DNA from: Candidatus Zhuqueibacterota bacterium
GTDB lineage: Bacteria; Zhuqueibacterota; Zhuqueibacteria; Oceanimicrobiales; Oceanimicrobiaceae
DNA: 34,259 nt
Direction: 5' to 3'
NCBI GenBank assembly: GCA_029262005.1
Contig: JAJDAG010000158.1
Span: 1-34,259, forward strand
Made by a program: the position numbers and the translations under genes. Within the stretch, counting starts at the first letter, position 1, and each line of letters starts with the position of its first letter. Shown here piece after piece: positions 33,212-34,259 of the stretch. The notes under the pieces are model-generated. The model saw nothing but the letters and a program-made list of their open reading frames with translations, had not been told where the DNA came from and did no database searches.

Positions 33212-34259
33212 TTACCAACACACAACCCGGGTTACACAAGAATCAAGACTATCAATATCCCCCTCGGTATATAAATAATACAATCGTTCGTCCGGGCCAA
33301 TCGAAAACGATTTTCCCTTACCTGAAATGCTAGTGATTTCGACTAGGTCTTTCGGAATATTATTTATAATCGATATAAACTTTCCTGATTTTGTCATAAC
33401 GCAAAAAAACTGTTCATGTATCATGTATCCATGTTCGGTAAATCTGGCGTGTTTTCTAAGAGGCCTTGCCGACAATCTAACGTATAGCTTGTCACTATTA
33501 CCCGACCCAATAATTTCAGTTGCACGCATGTATTCATATCTTTCTCTTTTAGGCGTTGGTATCATATCTGCAAATCGTTTATGCGTTTGTGCGTTATACT
33601 TTAAATTCAATCGCTTATACTCTAGCATGCGCTCATCAATAAGTTTGGCTGTTGTTTCCTTGCTAGCGATATCCCCGAACGTTAAATCTATAGCCTGATT
33701 TTTATCAGATAGGAATACGGCTTTCCGGCTGGATTTCAGCGGCTGGCCGTGATATAAATTTTTTAGCGTGCATTCATATAAAGGAAAACCCAGGTATTTC
33801 ATAGATTTTTCGTTCATTTCCATGTTAGCCTCAGAAAGAACATTATAGTCTCTATCTGAACGGCTAATAACGCAATGGTTATCACCCGTAACCGAGATTC
33901 TCCTATTTCCAATCGGAGGTCCTTTAAGATAATACCCCGCCGTTATACTAATTCCTTCATCGTCGCCCTTGTTTTTTTCTACTAAATAGATATCATTTCC
34001 TACCAAAACATACAACTTGTCATCTGTGCCAACGGCAATATCATGAATCCTTCGAAAAAATCTCCGGGAGGTAATCGTTCTAAGATGTTTGCCATATTTA
34101 TTGTAAACTAAAATTTGGCTGCCGCCACCAATATAAATATCACCATTTTGATCAATATCAATCGCGTTTGGGCCAATAACAGTCCGGTGATCACCTACAT
34201 AATAGTTTGCCTTTTCTGCGGGTATTTCGAGCACGACCTTTGGGGACAAAGGCTGCGCA
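33212..34259 (-). CDS. beta-propeller (6-bladed, NHL-like) protein, N terminus cut by window edge
   Basis: The frame stays open to the last base of the window, so the start lies outside; about 348 residues are visible. They contain propeller-blade repeats such as P-N-A-I-D-I-D-Q-N-G-D-I-Y-I-G-G-G, I-H-D-I-A-V-G-T-D-D-K-L-Y-V-L and S-I-G-P-D-E-R-L-Y-Y-L-Y, each an alternating strand pattern ending in a Y-x-V/L strand. This is the layout of 6-bladed beta-propeller/NHL proteins, usually secreted or lipoproteins in FCB-group bacteria, often binding proteins or glycans. The sequence is visibly richer in A/T and uses more AT-ending codons than the men and chemotaxis genes. Function unknown. Confidence 0.7.
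   Translation of the reverse strand, partial: AQPLSPKVVLEIPAEKANYYVGDHRTVIGPNAIDIDQNGDIYIGGGSQILVYNKYGKHLRTITSRRFFRRIHDIAVGTDDKLYVLVGNDIYLVEKNKGDDEGISITAGYYLKGPPIGNRRISVTGDNHCVISRSDRDYNVLSEANMEMNEKSMKYLGFPLYECTLKNLYHGQPLKSSRKAVFLSDKNQAIDLTFGDIASKETTAKLIDERMLEYKRLNLKYNAQTHKRFADMIPTPKRERYEYMRATEIIGSGNSDKLYVRLSARPLRKHARFTEHGYMIHEQFFCVMTKSGKFISIINNIPKDLVEITSISGKGKSFSIGPDERLYYLYTEGDIDSLDSCVTRVVCW

Noticed and set aside
1-34259. CRISPR arrays, tRNA or rRNA genes, transposases
   Set aside because: No regularly spaced repeats, cloverleaf sequences, rRNA segments or transposase motifs seen on either strand.

Overview
This is a 34.3 kb stretch of bacterial chromosome with mid-range GC, tightly packed with genes. 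The best lineage clue is the C-terminal sorting tail (NYPNPFNPSTTI and following) on the serine hydrolase at 5325-6701. That tail is typical of type IX secretion substrates in the FCB lineages (Calditrichota/KSB1, Ignavibacteria and relatives). A TonB-dependent receptor, lipoproteins and periplasmic proteins show a Gram-negative envelope. FliM and the chemotaxis genes point to a flagellated or formerly flagellated cell. My working guess is a KSB1/Calditrichota-like bacterium; no rRNA or tRNA gene is present to confirm it.

Layout. (1) 1-7705 is an envelope and hydrolase region: the 3' end of a TonB-dependent receptor on +, then minus-strand genes for a small membrane protein, a serine-hydrolase lipoprotein, a patatin-like lipase, a three-helix membrane protein, a serine hydrolase with a type IX sorting tail, a Nudix hydrolase and a small membrane protein. 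(2) 7898-20596 is a long plus-strand chemotaxis cluster: cheA, cheW, a chemoreceptor, a YfiR-like periplasmic protein, a periplasmic coiled-coil protein, cheR, cheB, cheD, an HDOD gene, cheY, a cheX-like gene, a second cheY, cheX and fliM. A sigma-28-like promoter lies in front. (3) 20689-28294 is a GbsR/MarR-type regulator followed by the menaquinone operon menF-menD-menB-menA-menC-menE. A sigma-70-like promoter with two perfect palindromes precedes the regulator. (4) 28349-34259 holds an Ig-like-repeat lipoprotein (-), a ThDP-dependent decarboxylase/synthase-like enzyme and a BASS-family Na+ symporter (+), and an AT-rich, truncated beta-propeller gene (-).

How the genes work together. The chemotaxis cluster encodes a nearly complete adaptation circuit (receptor, kinase, methyltransferase, methylesterase, deamidase, two response regulators, two CheX/CheC-type phosphatases) plus the motor switch protein that CheY-P binds. 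The most unusual part is a receptor with a CHASE8-like periplasmic sensor immediately followed by a secreted YfiR-like protein. In the Pseudomonas YfiBNR system a periplasmic YfiR controls the CHASE8-bearing cyclase YfiN, so this pair may be the same kind of input wired to a chemoreceptor. The men operon covers most of the path from chorismate to menaquinone but has no menH, no DHNA-CoA thioesterase and no menG/ubiE inside it.
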